A DNA stretch of 64,000 nt from Platanthera guangdongensis. Taxonomy: Eukaryota > Streptophyta > Magnoliopsida > Asparagales > Orchidaceae. The notes under the pieces are model-generated. The model did no database searches. It saw only the letters and a list, made by a program, of their open reading frames with translations, and was not told where the DNA came from. The stretch is taken from positions 103,067,287 to 103,131,286 of the forward strand of contig CM077159.1 of NCBI GenBank assembly GCA_039583875.1, written 5' to 3'. Both the position numbers and the translations under genes were made by a program. Shown piece after piece: positions 23,140 to 35,559 of this stretch (position 1 is the first letter of the stretch; every line of letters begins with the position of its first letter).

Positions 23140-23258
23140 TGATGGAGGCAACCATCATCGTGTTAAAGTTGAAGACGGTGATGGCGGCAATCCCCAACGT
23201 GTTAAAGTTGAAGACGGCGATGGCGGCAACCCCCAACGTGTTAAAGTTGAAGACGACG
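23140..23258. repeat. 39-bp tandem repeat, three copies
   Basis: Units start at 23140, 23179 and 23218 and share 'cgtgttaaagttgaagacg'. Because 39 is a multiple of three, one plus frame stays open through it and reads acidic (repeated RVKVEDGD, then EDDDDD) until a stop near 23366. Confidence 0.88.
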
Positions 23259-24555
23259 ATTTCCTACATATTGAAGATGACGACGACGACCCCAACATGA
23301 TGGAGATGGTGACCTTGTGGAGCTACATGATATGGAGCTACATGATGAAGATGAAGAATACCAAATAATATCTAGTTATTTCTATTTGCATTTTATTTTT
23401 ATCATGTAATGTTTAAACATTTGAGTATTGTGTTATTTTTATTTAGGTGGGCTGCAAATAGCCAATGCATGATGTAAAGCCTATATCAGGCTAGCCTTGT
23501 TTCATTTTACTTAGTGAATGAAAATTTGAGAAAACCCTAAGCCCCTTTTGAAATCTCTTCTCCTTCTCCTCCTTGGCCGCCCACCCTCTTCCTCCCTTCC
23601 TCTTGGCCGCCGGCCACCGTTCCTCTCCCCTCCTCTTTCTCGGCCTCCCTCCTCTTCCCTTCTCCCCTTTCCTCCTTTGCTCCCCTCGGTTCCCCCTCTA
23701 CCTCCTCCTCCCCTTCCTTTCCCCCCTCATAAATCCGACAACCACAATTCCTCCCTAGCCGCCGGCCTCCTCCACCATCACCAAACCCGAGCACCCTTCA
23801 ACTCCACCTCCCAAGATTCGGCCACCACTCAAGCCGACCCTCACTTCCACACCCCAAACTGAACCACCACCCTCTCCCTTATCCAAAACCAGACCTCCAT
23901 CAAGAGCCCCAAATCAGCCCCTTCCCATAGTAAAATCGACCAAGATCTAAGGTGTTTTCTCCCTTTGTGGCTTTCCTCCATCCCGACGTGAAGCAAAGGA
24001 AGCGGACAATTTTCTCTCCAACCGGCGACACTCCGGTGGAGTCGTGGAAGAACGATCCTTGAAAGTGAACCGGAATCATCTATTCTGGTTGGGTAACGAG
24101 AACTTCTACCTCTTGTGTGATTCTTATCCCTTTAGATTTTTATTTGGTGGAATACCTTTGTGTTACTTTGGAATCATTTTTCATTCGTGGTTTATCTTTC
24201 CGATCGCATGTGTTGTTCTTTCTAGTTGTTTAGTTTTCCGATAGGTTTGGCGAGCCTCGCTTTCGTTTTGTTGGGGGAGATCTACCATTTCTGAACCGAA
24301 CCTTTCGGTAGATCTCTTTTGGTACAACCATCGCTCGGTCGGACCCAAGATTGGTCCTTTTAGCTTGAGAGAACATCGGCCTCTAGTCGTTTGTTCGATC
24401 TTTAATCGGCGTGGCTACCGTACGTTAGCGATAGTTGATAACGTTGTTTGTGGGTGTGCTGCGTTTAGTTATTGTGTGAGCGTAATAGTGGAAATAGAGA
24501 GGCGTACGCGTTACTCCCTTTGTCGTTATAGCGCCAAACACCGTAGCCTACATCA
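23140..24555 (+). mobile_element. Element N: 5' LTR, about 1.4 kb
   Basis: TGATGG at 23140 and CATCA at 24555 give matching TGATG...CATCA ends, and a Met-type primer site follows within three bases. It contains a 39-bp tandem repeat at its start, a stretch resembling a promoter/leader (23430-23560) and a long C/T-rich tract (23560-23730). That tract generates proline-rich frames on one strand and Gly/Glu-rich frames on the other, which are not genes. Confidence 0.75.
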
Positions 24556-24557
24556 AT

Positions 24558-24570
24558 TTGGTATCAGAGG
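24558..24570 (+). other. Primer-binding site of element N (initiator-Met type)
   Basis: TTGGTATCAGAGG follows the LTR end. Confidence 0.88.
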
Positions 24571-24902
24571 GAGGTTCTTGTCAATTTCTTAATTGGCACC
24601 CTCCCTTCTTATTTAGCACGTTAACACGCACTTTGTATGCACGTTTAGTGTCAAAATAATAAAAAAAATTATTTCTGGTCTGCCAATAGTGGCTTAAATT
24701 TATTATTTTTCAGCAAAAAAATCAAACAAAAATTAATTAATAATCTTCATATTTTATTCTGCAAGAAAATCTATTTTATATTAATATTACCCTAGTGGTT
24801 AAGCGGGAACAATTCCGACGAACCTATTTTAATTGGGCCAGAAGCATTTCTCTTTGTATGTGCATAAATTCTGGATCGAGTTTTCTCTCCGGTTATCACA
24901 AT

Positions 24903-25901
24903 ATGGCCTACGACGTCAATGTTTCCCGAGGAAAATCATTAGGTTCCATTAGTAAGGTTAGAAAGCCATTCCAATGCCCGGTAGTGTATGAGATTAAGGC
25001 GTTGATTGGCCAATTAATTGCTAGCCAAGTAGTACCATTTCTCCCAAGGCAACACCCTAGTTATCCTACGGACGGCGCTAGTTCCATACCGATCTTTAGG
25101 AATGAAGATAAACCAAATGCCCAGGCCAAACGGCAAATAACTGATGATTTGGCTACCCTTAAATAAGGGAATAAGTCGGTCTCAGATTATATGCAACTCT
25201 TTAAGGATTTGACGGTTAGGAGCGGTGTGAAGGAATCACCTGAGGTCACCCTTTCCAGGTTTTGTAGGGGGCTGAGCCCCTACATCCAGCGAAAGTTATT
25301 GCGATATGGTCACACTAATCTAGACACCACCTTTTGCACGGCTTTGGAAATTGAGAAGCACCAGATTCCTAGGAGTAAAGTTCCCTCATGTCAGACGATT
25401 ACTATATGTGAGTCTAGTGGCGAATCTGGTCTTGGCCCTATTGTGCCTCCTACCCTGATTACGACCGTAGACCATTTTGAGTCTCCCCCTAAGTTGCCTG
25501 ATTTAGTTGTAGACTCCCCTGATGAGACTAAGGTTATGCCTAGGACTGTGCCCGTCACTACGGGCGAGGCTGATATTACTGACGATTGTATTGACGTTGA
25601 AGAGATTGGTTACCCTAGTGACCTGTATGAGGATTTCTCCCCACAGGAATCATCTCTACTTCCCTTCGTCGATGTTCCTGAAACCATTACTGAGTCTGAT
25701 TTGAGTGAAATTTCTAGTGAGGTGATAGAGTCACCCTGTGGCGAATGTTTCTCTGATCGTGAGTTAGGTGACGACGAGCCAGTTGAGTTTTCTGTGAGGG
25801 AAAATCTTCTGTTTGATTTTCCGTTTGATTTTGACGGCTTGCACCCGGAGTATTTTACTTGGACGATAAATCCATATTTTTATTTTCACGTAGATCTTTA
25901 A
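24903..25901 (+). pseudogene. Element N: Gag-like protein with acidic tail, one in-frame stop
   Basis: ATG at 24903 (MAYDVNVSRGK); frames open further upstream have no ATG. The middle is a Ty3/gypsy capsid C-terminal region: GNKSVSDYMQLFKDL, ESPEVTLSRFCRGLSPYI, LDTTFCTALEIEKHQ. About 170 residues follow that are rich in Asp, Glu, Ser and Pro, ending YFYFHVDL at a stop at 25899-25901. One nonsense codon (TAA at 25164-25166, probably from CAA) interrupts an otherwise continuous frame. No zinc knuckle or enzyme follows; the sequence passes into element B's integrase region. Like element D, the acidic tail stands where an autonomous element would continue into pol. It could be a gag-only non-autonomous element, or a gag truncated by deletion. 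Confidence 0.78.
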
Positions 25902-27419
25902 CCTTTCCGTGGAATCCTTGGTGGAAGAGTTTTTATTAATGGGTATTTCTGTTTGGGGTAGAGATTCGCCAAGCAGCCTGTAAGTGGCAGAGCCTTCTTG
26001 GATTACGCTTACAAGGCTACATCAAAAGAACAACCCTGATTTGCAGCATGTTCGTTGTAGAACTGATAAAGGGGAATTACTGGACTTTTCAATTTATGAT
26101 GCTGGTACTTTGAAGTACAGCGGTAGATATTGTATTCCCGTTATTGAGGATATTCAAGCAAAGTTGTGTAGTGAAACACATGTTTCTAATGTTGCCTACC
26201 ACCCTAGTTATACAAAGATGTATAGATTTTTGAAGCAGATCGTTTGGTGGAATGGGATGAAGAATGATATAGCCAGGTTTGTATCTGAGTGTTTTACTTG
26301 CAAGCGAGTTAAGACAGATCATGGACGACCTGGTGGCAAGCTGATACCTTTGGATATTCAAAGTTGGAAGTGAGAGAGTATTTTTATAGACTTTATTACT
26401 GGTTTGATCTCCCCGAGGACATAATTCTGTGTGGGTCATAGTTGATAGATTAATAAAGTGTACTTACTTTGTGTCATTCAAGATTGATTACTCCATGAAG
26501 AAGATAGTTGATTGTATTTGGAAGATGTCATTAGATTGCACGGGGTACCTATAAGTATCATGTCAGATCGAGATTCCAGGTTTACGTCTCATTTTTGGAA
26601 AATTTTATAGGAAGGGTTGGGTACCGCTCTCAGGTATTCCACTGCTTATCATCCGCAGACCCATGGTCAGACGAAGAGAGTAAATCAGGTTTTAGAAGAT
26701 ATTATTAGATTTTACATCTTGGACTATGGGGGAGTGTGGGACGAGCGGCTTAGATTGATGGAATTTGCCAATAATAACAATTATTAGGAGAGTTTTCAGG
26801 TACCCCCTTTGAGGCTTTGTGTGGGAGGCATTGTTAAAACCCCCTTATTTCGGGCTGAGGTCGGTGAAAGACCATTGTTGTGTCCAGAAGATTTGGAAGA
26901 AATGAGTACCTATGTGTTGCATATTCGAGAAAAGCTTCGTATTGCTCAGGAGAATTATGAGAAGAACGTTAATTGATGAATGGTTGATCTAGAGTTCACA
27001 GTTGGGGACATGATTTTTCTCAAAGTTTCTCCGATGTTAGGCGTTAAGATGTTTGGAAGGAACAAAAAGTTGGATTCCAGGTATGTGGACCTTTCCAGGT
27101 TGTTGAACACATCAGAATGTAAGCTTATAGATTGTATTTGCCTGCTAATTTTCCTGCTGTGCACGATGTGTGTCATGTGAGCCAGTTGCGGAAATCAGTG
27201 CTTAGTGGTCGGCATGTTCTTGACTCGGTGACCCAGTTGCATCCTAATCTTAATTATGTTGAAGTGCCTGTTTGTTTCCTAGATACTCAGGATCGGGTCT
27301 TGTGAAGGAAGACAATACCATGGTCAAGGTTCTTTGCCGAAACCAAGACATTGAGAGCGCGACTTGGGAGATGGATTCAGCTATGAGAGAGGCTCATCCT
27401 TATCTATAATCCTAGTTTA
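25902..27419 (+). pseudogene. Element B: integrase and chromodomain remnant
   Basis: It resumes with the spacer after RNase H, then the zinc finger (HVSNVAYHPSYTKMYRFLKQ ... CFTCKRVKTDHGRPGG), the integrase core ([32 protein letters not shown]) and a C-terminal part with PAVHDVCHVSQLRK. It ends with a chromodomain-like segment (MVKVLCRNQDIESATWEM) and a stop near 27408. The zinc finger is open from 25984 to 26373; beyond that stops and frameshifts are frequent. The preceding RNase H is missing. It belongs with the RT at 8640-9566, as the LTR ends on both sides match. Confidence 0.85.
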
Positions 27420-27507
27420 TTTTGTTAAGTGTTTTTATTCGATAACCTTTGGTTATTTTCATTATGTAGTTGATTTGATTTTGTATCAATATTTAGGATG
27501 AAACTTT

Positions 27508-27524
27508 CTTTTGGGGGAATTAGC
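27508..27524 (+). other. Polypurine tract of element B
   Basis: CTTTTGGGGGAATTAGC precedes the LTR start TGTAACGCCCC at 27525. Confidence 0.7.
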
Positions 27525-27862
27525 TGTAACGCCCCTGATTTTTTGATGTTTGTTTAAAATTTCTTTAGGGATGTAATAATGATGTTAGGGCGTTACATTG
27601 ACGCTTAGTTAACGGGAGCCGTTGTTGGAGCGCAATTTTTGCTCATCGAAATCTGAGGTTTTGACTCAGTGGATTTTAGTAGGTTAATGTTGGTTGTTGC
27701 CTCAGGGAATTCTAACCCGAGTTTGGTTCATCGAATCTTAATTTTGACTCCGCTATTGTTTTGTAGAATTGGTATATAGCCTCAGTGCGAATTTCGTAGA
27801 AATCCAGTTGATTCGAGTTTTTGGTCGTTTGGACGCTTAATTATTAATCATAATATTATATT

Positions 27863-27876
27863 ATATATATAAATAC
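27863..27876 (+). promoter_or_regulatory. TATA box candidate of LTR B
   Basis: TATATATATAAATA about 340 bp into the LTR, followed by a CT-rich stretch at 27897-27910. Confidence 0.5.
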
Positions 27877-28539
27877 TTATAATAGAAAACCTTATTCCCT
27901 TTCTTCTTCCCAAAGCCGTCGGACCGAAAGCGCGGAAGAGAGGAGGAGACGGATATCGCGAAGCCTTCGAACGCCAACTATAGGAGTTTCGGTGCTCGGA
28001 ATTGTCGTCGGATGGTAGATCCGGAAAGCTCACACCGAGATCTACACATTGGTCATAGATATTTTTGTTTTCTCAGACTTTTGGTGTTGGGTTATGTGGC
28101 CCTAAACTTTTGTTTTGTCCAAATCTCTCCAAAATTTGTTGCAGCACTTAATTTTTGGCCAATCTGTGTCGTGGAGTCTTCGGAAGGTTGATAGAATGAA
28201 GTTTAATGTAAGTGGTGGTTTGCTCCCTTTCCCAGCCTATTGCAAATTCCTTATGTATCATTCTCTGAATTTTTTATCGATCCTGTTGTTATATTTTATA
28301 CTTCCATGTCACCTATTCTGTCAACTACTAGTTTTTCATCATTCAAATATCAGTAAATTGCATTTTCTTCTTATTGAGTTGATGTGATGTTCTTTTACAT
28401 GTGTTTTGGCACTTGCCTTGTCTACCCCTCCCTTTATCTTATTTTATGGAACTTATACATTGTCTAGGTTAACTATTGTCAAAGATTCCTAAGTCCAATA
28501 ACTTCTATTTAAATGGCAATATTTCTGGCAGGAATAGAA

Positions 28540-29000
28540 CTAAGTCTTGGTGTCGAGTGTGTTGAGTGAATATGTCTTGGCATCGATTGTGTTGAGTCTA
28601 TCTACCTTTGAATCGAGTGTGTTGAGTGAATTCAGCTAGGCATTGAGTGAAGTAAATGTCGTTGTGTTAAGTCCAGGCGTTGAGTGAATCTGTCTTGGCG
28701 TCGAGTGCATTGAGTGAATCTACCTTTGCGTCGAGTGTGTTGAGTGGACTGAGCTAGGTGTCGAGTGAAGTAAAATTTGTTGAGTTAAGTCCAGGAATTG
28801 AGTGAACTCACCTAGGTATCGAGTTCATTGAGTGAATCTGCTTTGGCATAGAGTGCGTTGAGTGAATCTGCCTTGGTGTCGAGTGAACTCAGTCTTGGCA
28901 TTGAGTGAAGCAGAGAGGAGTCGAGTGGTTGTTGTCTTGGCGTCGAGTGATTTCAGAGTTAATATAAGGTAATTTTAGTGTGTCCGTCGAGTGACTTTGA
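28540..29000. repeat. Diverged GTCGAGTGA repeat array in LTR B
   Basis: About ten degenerate units of roughly 30 bases containing TTGGCGTCGAGTG and TTGAGTGAATC. It lies downstream of the TATA candidate, probably in the transcribed R/U5 part. Confidence 0.8.
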
Positions 29001-29875
29001 GTTTGTCAAGTCTTATTCATCTGGAATACCTTAGAAACTTTTGGTTATCTTCCCTTTGCATCGTCATGGAAATCTGATGCTAAGCCTTTGGTTTCTTTTC
29101 GTTTATTAACATAATTTATGATTATTTGTGGCCTTGGTTGGCAGTGGATACATGACCACTACCTCAATGTCGGTTTGTGAATCATTACACCTGGTGGGTG
29201 TTTCTCTCTTCTTATGGACTATTGGGTTTGTTGGACAATGTGGCCACCACCGCAATGCCCTTTTTAGATGTTTGGTCTGAAGGTTGATGTTGGATAATGT
29301 GTCCCCCAACTTTGTACCATTTTTACCGATGTTAATGATTTACGTGTTTTGAGCTGATCAGTCTCTTATATATATATATATAGACACACACATATGTTCT
29401 TATGCATGAGCTTGCAAATGTTAATGTACCATTGTTTAATATCGCACTTGGTGCAACTTCTCATACTTCAAACTTTGTAAATTATTCGTTTGCTTATTAT
29501 CTTAGGATTTATATGCTGTGGTTTGGCAGCTATTCTCTCTTTGGTTGGTAACCCTTAAATTTCTCTTGTTTATTTACCTTTGGTTTTGTTTATCCACTTG
29601 TTAATTCTTGTTGAGGCGTTCCTTCTTTTGAATGCCTCAAGCTCGGAGCTATAACAGGTTGGGTAGTTAGAGTTGGTGGCCTCAGGTTTTCAGCTGTACT
29701 AGTAATTGTTCTTACCTCCCCTTAGTGAGATAGTGTTGTTGCTTTGTTTTTAGTTCAGACATACATGCCCTTTAGTGGGTTCGTGTCAGGTTGTTGACGC
29801 CCACTGGAGAATTTGTAGAATGTTAAGTTACTTGTTTGCTCCAAAGTCACTTTCTAAATGATTTGTTGGTTTTGG

Positions 29876-29896
29876 TTTAGGGTTTAGGGTTTATGG
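29876..29896. repeat. Short telomere-like stretch
   Basis: GGTTTAGGGTTTAGGGTTTA, fewer than three units of the plant telomere heptamer, inside LTR B. The other LTR B copy lacks it. Confidence 0.7.
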
Positions 29897-30375
29897 TTGT
29901 TGACGCTCTCTAGGAAGGATTTATGGTAGGATTGCATGTTAGTTATTTTCAAGCTATAAAAGTGTCATTACGCTTATCTCATACTCATGAGATCTTTTAA
30001 ATCAAATGTCATTATATTTTAACAAATGTAAAAGCTCTTTTCCTACTTATATTAAATTTAGAGGTATGCATATCATGAGTTGTCCTTTTGGAGGTCTCTG
30101 CACATGTAGGATAATAATCGAGCTAAATAAAGTATTTTTCACTGCGTATATTTATATTTTCATCAGTAGACTAGTTGATCCACTGAGCTAAGAGATATGA
30201 CCGTCAAACTTAACTAAAAATATGTTTTCTTCAAGAAAAACATGAGAATTTCATGATAAGTGTCAGGAGTAGGAACTTGCCCGAGTGTCTGTGGTTATCC
30301 ACTGTACGGTATGGCATCATGACACATGTTTTCTCTTACTCTCATATATCATTTAAACTTGGTAGCAGGGAAAGG

Positions 30376-30574
30376 TAGTACTCAATGTCGAGTCGTGAAT
30401 CCTAATGCCTTAGGTTTGGAGAAGTAGTTGTTTAAGCGGCTATGATTGGTTTTTGGCTGGTACTCTGCAGCTGTCGTTTCCTCACTGACTGTGAGGTAGT
30501 TATTGTGATATGTTATGCCATGATTCATGCAAGTGCAAAACACACACACGACTCTATGCTCACAAAACTTTAGT
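30376..30574. other. Unassigned junction between LTR B and LTR H
   Basis: About 200 bp between the end of B's 3' LTR and the point where similarity to element H's LTR starts. Its first 40 bases vaguely resemble 29150-29190. No coding motif or repeat border was found. Confidence 0.4.
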
Positions 30575-33131
30575 TCCCATATTTTGGAAGCTAGCTTCAC
30601 TCCAAGGAGCTTCCATAGTGTCCAACGGAGATAGTGGGTTAGGCCACCCCACTCATAGGCTGGTATTCACACTACCAGGCCTATCCTTTACGTATGCCTC
30701 TGAAGGACACACCAGAGTCACCATGTACTAATGTTGGCAATCGCGACAGTCCTTTACTTGGCTAAGTGTAAACCACACTCGCCGGGTCATCGTATCGATG
30801 TCAGTGTGAACGACCGTGAAATACTGAAGACCCGCCACCTTATGCACATGCATCCATGAATTTCCGAGCTATCGGCAACCTAGACTAACCTGTCTGTTAC
30901 AACTACTTTCCGAGCCTACGGCTCGTCGGGCTAACTTTCCCATTTAAACAACCACCGAGCCTACAGCTCAAACAACCCAACCAAGCAAACCTCCTAAGTC
31001 ATCAGGGCGACGGATGGTGAAGCCCTAGTTTTTACTAACTGCTCTTGACATTTTAGTCTTATGGATTAAGGTTAACCTTGGACTGCCCAGGGAATTCCCT
31101 TTGAAAGGCTCTCGAGGGCACTGAGAACTACGATGGGCTGAAGGCCAAAGATCCCTTTTGAAAGGTACTTATTATTATTGGTATCTAACCAAGTCCCAAT
31201 TTGTTATCATTCTCTTGAACTAGCTCTAATCGTATTTAGACTTTCCCTCTCCAAGGAAGGACGGCCCACCGTCAATCTCGAGAACAAATCTGCCCTTGCA
31301 CAACCAGGCTCACACAACCTACCTTCTTTTGGTTACCTCATTCATACTCAACCAGATCAGGTACATCAACTACCCCATACTAAGGTTCACATATTTCCCT
31401 AATCCTATAGTTTTACTTTATGTAGGCCTAAAAGACTATATGATGAGCAAGAATGTTGATCTTCCAAATAATCATACAAATGACCTAAGATTATTTTTGG
31501 TGGACTATCATGAAACTTTATGAATAAATCCAAATGATTGTAATTTTCCTACTTTATTTTGTATTTATTTTATTTTCTACAAAATTAGGCCAACTAGACT
31601 TTTGAACACCAAGTATAATTGACTTACAAGGTATGTCCTCAACAAAATTAAGACAAGTGTATATCATCAAAATAACAATAAATATTGGAATTCATAATTT
31701 TTGAAAAATGTTTTGACCTCCAAACAAATTATTGATTACTTAACCTCATTAATAAGGAAAACAAAAAATAATTGAAATAATCATACAAAATTTATTTAAA
31801 ATTACCAGATGTTAAAATTGACCAAAAAGGCAACTAACAAAATTTAGTAATTTTCCATGCCTATTTGGTCACATAATTAATTCAATTAATAATCTTCTAC
31901 ATAAGTCACATTGTGAAACAACTTGCATAAAAAAGCTTCCAATAATTTTATAAAAATTCACAGAGCTTAAGGATATCCAAAAAAGTCCTCTAACCAAGTT
32001 TCAAAAGTTTTTAATAAATAAATTGCTTATAATAAATTCTTTAAAGATTTGGGCAACTACTAGGATTGTGAATGAAGTACCATAAATAGTAACCCAAAAT
32101 TCACACTAAAATTTCCAGAGCTTAATAGAAACAATATATGATCAGTGCCTAACCTTCAAGACCATACAAAGTCATATGGTTAAGTAATAAAAATCATGAG
32201 CAATACTGCCCTAATTGGTCCTATGTTATTTTAAGATGGATGTAAGCTCCTAAAGTCCTAACATCACTTCCTAGGGTTAAATTTCCTCATAGACACACTA
32301 CTAACGAGTTAGAATGCATTCTAAGGGCATGTGGTCCCATGTCCTTCATTGAGCTCAAAACACCATCCCTAGGGCTTACAATAGGGTCTTAGGGTGTCTC
32401 CACCCCAAACTACCCTAAATCCCTTGTGGGGGTGTTTTGGATGACCTTGAGGCTCTGTCCAAGGTTTCATCACTTTTCGATGAGAATTGATCACTCAAAC
32501 CATTAATCAAGCATTGCCTTAATTTTTCCTTAATAGGACCAAACTTTGGTCACAACATTACCGAATCAAATCATCCCCAAACATGATGAGATTTTTACGA
32601 GTAATTTATCATGTCCCTAAAGGTCATTCATCAAAATTTTGGATAGTTTTCAGGTAAATAGTCCCCTTAATTAAATCATAATTATTTATTAAATATTTTC
32701 TAAAACTATAGAAACATTTATTCCAAAAATTCCCATTTTGGGATATGTCTGAGGTACACGTGAGACTAACATATGATCCAAATTTCAAAGCATTTGGATG
32801 GATCGTTTGGTGGGGGCACACAAATTGGTGTCTCTTTAACCCTAGGCATAGCTTGCACCATTTGCTGTTTTGTTGTCAGATCATTGACCCAAATTGGTTG
32901 AAAATAATTTTAAAATATGATAGACTCACAATGATACAATTTTGATGTTAACCATTTTTCTAGAAAAGTCTTCTAAGTATTTTTAATAATTAAAACAAGA
33001 CACTGCATAATATGTGCCAGAATGTGAAATAAAATGAATTAATAAAATTCATCAGTCGGCACGAATCTTGGCGGGGAATTGACGGAATCCCGTTGTCTTC
33101 TTCCTGGATCAAATGGCCTGGATTGGCCCAT
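30575..33131 (-). mobile_element. Element H: 3' LTR, distal segment (truncated)
   Basis: It aligns with 51090-53665 of H's 5' LTR, for example the block 'ccaggcctatcc' near 30679 and 51200. The outer 800 bp of the LTR are missing. The solo LTR E interrupts it at 33132. Small frames such as 31178-31402 and 31296-31523 have counterparts in the other LTR copy only because the DNA is duplicated. Confidence 0.85.
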
Positions 33132-34114
33132 TGATGTAGCCTGCGAACAGACTCTTATGTGGGTGGTTGGTTCGATGAGTCGATCGCCGCAGGCTTGCTT
33201 AGGTAGGCAAGTGCACCTATCGCAGGTAATACAGAATATTCGGGGGAATATCCAGATCGTAAATTTCTCGGGAATGGATTGATTATCCCTACTGCTCCGA
33301 AAGCACTATTATTTTACCTAAATAGACAATTGTTGATTTTAACTAAAATAGGACGAAAATAGATTAATATTAAAGATCGATGAAGAGATAACACTCGGTA
33401 TCGAATTACGTTAGGATTAAAAATAGATTTAAATAACTAGAGATCTATAGTTTCAATTTAATTAAAGCGGAAACTTGGCCGTGGAGGTTCCAAAAGTATG
33501 AGATCACCTATCTCTAGGAATATCGCTCACCTGGACATTAAGAATATTCGACCGGGCTCTCGTCCGACGAAGGATTCCTCTTAATGCCCGCAGTACGCTA
33601 AGAACCCTGCTATTGGGTGGGCAACCCAATCCGGTGGAGTTATTGCGCCTCCTCTCTTGAGGGTTAGTGCGAAACTCTCTTTACCCTAGGGTGATCAGTC
33701 TATACGAACGGCCTCTCGGATAGCTAGCTTATGGATAACGGAAATAGAGCCCACACATCGATATGTGGTTAAACACGTCGTTAACCCGGGGTAAACCTTA
33801 CGTTTTTAATTAAATAGAAAAATAAGACCTTTAGTTATTTAAAACATTTTTAAATATCCCAATGCTCTTCGATACCGAGGGCTAAAAGCGATTTGTCCCT
33901 CATCGGAATGGGGATAGCTTATGAGTTTGGTTAGGCGAGCGTTCTAAACTATTCGCTGAAGGATTATAAAGAAAATAAGAGGAAAAAGCAAGATAACCTA
34001 ATATTAGAACAGTTACTACAAATAAACGCACTCGCACTCATCCAAACACATAAAAAAGAGGCAGAAATAAAACTAAGTTACAAGCGAAAATTGCATAATT
34101 GAAATTGTAAGTCC

Positions 34115-34725
34115 AACTCAAACGAGTGGGCGGGAAATATAAGCTGAAAATTTGCAAGTCCTACTCAAACGAGTAGGACTGAAATGAAAGCAAGACCTAC
34201 TCAAACAAGTAGGCGGAAATAAATGCGATTACAACTCCATCTCAAATATTTACAGGGAAATAAATTCCGGCCATTTAACTCCTAGCGAGTAGGCAGAACA
34301 TAAAAACCTGCCATTTAACTCAAATGAGTAGGCGGTAAATATAAACTGAAAATGACATGTCCTACTCAAACGAGTAGGAGGGAAATGAAGTCCGGCCATT
34401 CAACTCCTAACGAGTAGGCGGAAGTAAAAAAACAACAAGTCCTACTTAAATAAAATCCAGCCATTTAACTCAAATGAGTAGGCGGAAAATAAAAACACAC
34501 AAGTCCTACTTGAATAAAATCCAGCCATTTAACTCAAATGAGTAGGTGGAAAATAAAAACACACACACACACAGACACTTGCTGAAATTAAAACACACAC
34601 ACATACGCGACAAAAAATGAAATACTCACACTGCAGAAAGTAAATACTCACACTTGCAAATCCTACTCAAATGAGTAGGTGAAAAATTAAAGACACGCAA
34701 TTTAACTCTTAACGAGTAGGCGGAA
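34115..34725. repeat. Hairpin array CCTACTC/GAGTAGG in solo LTR E
   Basis: It is longer than in C. Variants CCATTTAACTC...GAGTAGG and CCTACTCAAACGAGTAGG alternate over 600 bp, with AT-rich spacers. Confidence 0.85.
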
Positions 34726-35534
34726 ATAAATGTGCACACTCACACACTCTACATAATTAGAGAAAGCAATAAACTTATCTCATACACGCACGCACGCAGG
34801 CGAAAAAATTAAGAAAAACAAAGTTGTCAAAAAACTAAAATAACTGCATTTCTATCGCTAGAATGTCGTAGAAATGCATAAAATGGCAAAATAAAAATTG
34901 TTTGAGCAAATAGTTTTCAAATTAAGGTGAGAAAAGCAAGTGCTTGAAAAATTCAAACGTTTGCATTTTTACCGTTAGATTTTGATAGAAATGCATAAAA
35001 AATGAAATTAAAAATTGTTCGAGCAAAAATATTTTTTTATGTAATTGCTAAAATCAATGTTCTAAAAAAGTTATAATAACGCATTATACATTCTTATATA
35101 TTTGTAAAAGAGTTTAAAAAGTAGCAGAAAATGAAAATAAAAATCCTAAGTCTAACAAATTTTGATAAGAAAAATGGCTATAGTAACGGCTAGGAAGTTT
35201 GATAAAAATGAAAGTAAAGCAAGCAGTTTTTCATTTTAAAGTATAAATTTTGCAATTTTAACTCATACACGCACACACGTATTATGAAAATGAAACCTAA
35301 AGTACGTAAGATTGATGAAAAGGAGTCCATCAGAGATAATTCAGAGCATGTAAGGAGGAAAAACTAATGATTTTTATTACAAAATAAGTTGATTACAAGT
35401 GCCTAAACAAACAAACTAAAGAAGGGGGAGGGGGAAATAAAGTCCTTACATAGCACTAAGCAAGCTCCAAACGGCAGCCCTTGTCAACAAAATGGTTCAA
35501 AAATTTGGAACCCTTAACTCATACAGCAGCTGCC

Positions 35535-35543
35535 CTTTTATAG
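35535..35543 (-). promoter_or_regulatory. TATA box candidate of LTR E
   Basis: CTATAAAAG in element orientation, about 15-20 bp past the end of the CACG array, matching C's TATAAAAA site. Confidence 0.62.
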
Positions 35544-35559
35544 GCAAAACTTTCCAAGT

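Larger units (their letters stand above)
27525..30375 (+). mobile_element. Element B: 3' LTR, about 2.85 kb
   Basis: It starts TGTAACGCCCC. The last 600 bp (29761 onward) match B's 5' LTR end at 5649-6244. The right limit is approximate, because the last 30 bases diverge between copies. Near the start (27600-27800) it repeats CATCGAA, TTTTGACTC and GCCTCAG words upstream of a TATA-rich stretch. A GTCGAGTGA repeat array follows at 28540-29000, and a telomere-like stretch lies at 29876-29896. Confidence 0.8.

Noticed and set aside
23537..23862. Proline-rich and Gly/Glu-rich frames on opposite strands
   Set aside because: Low-complexity C/T-rich tract inside LTR N; no domain and no conserved start.
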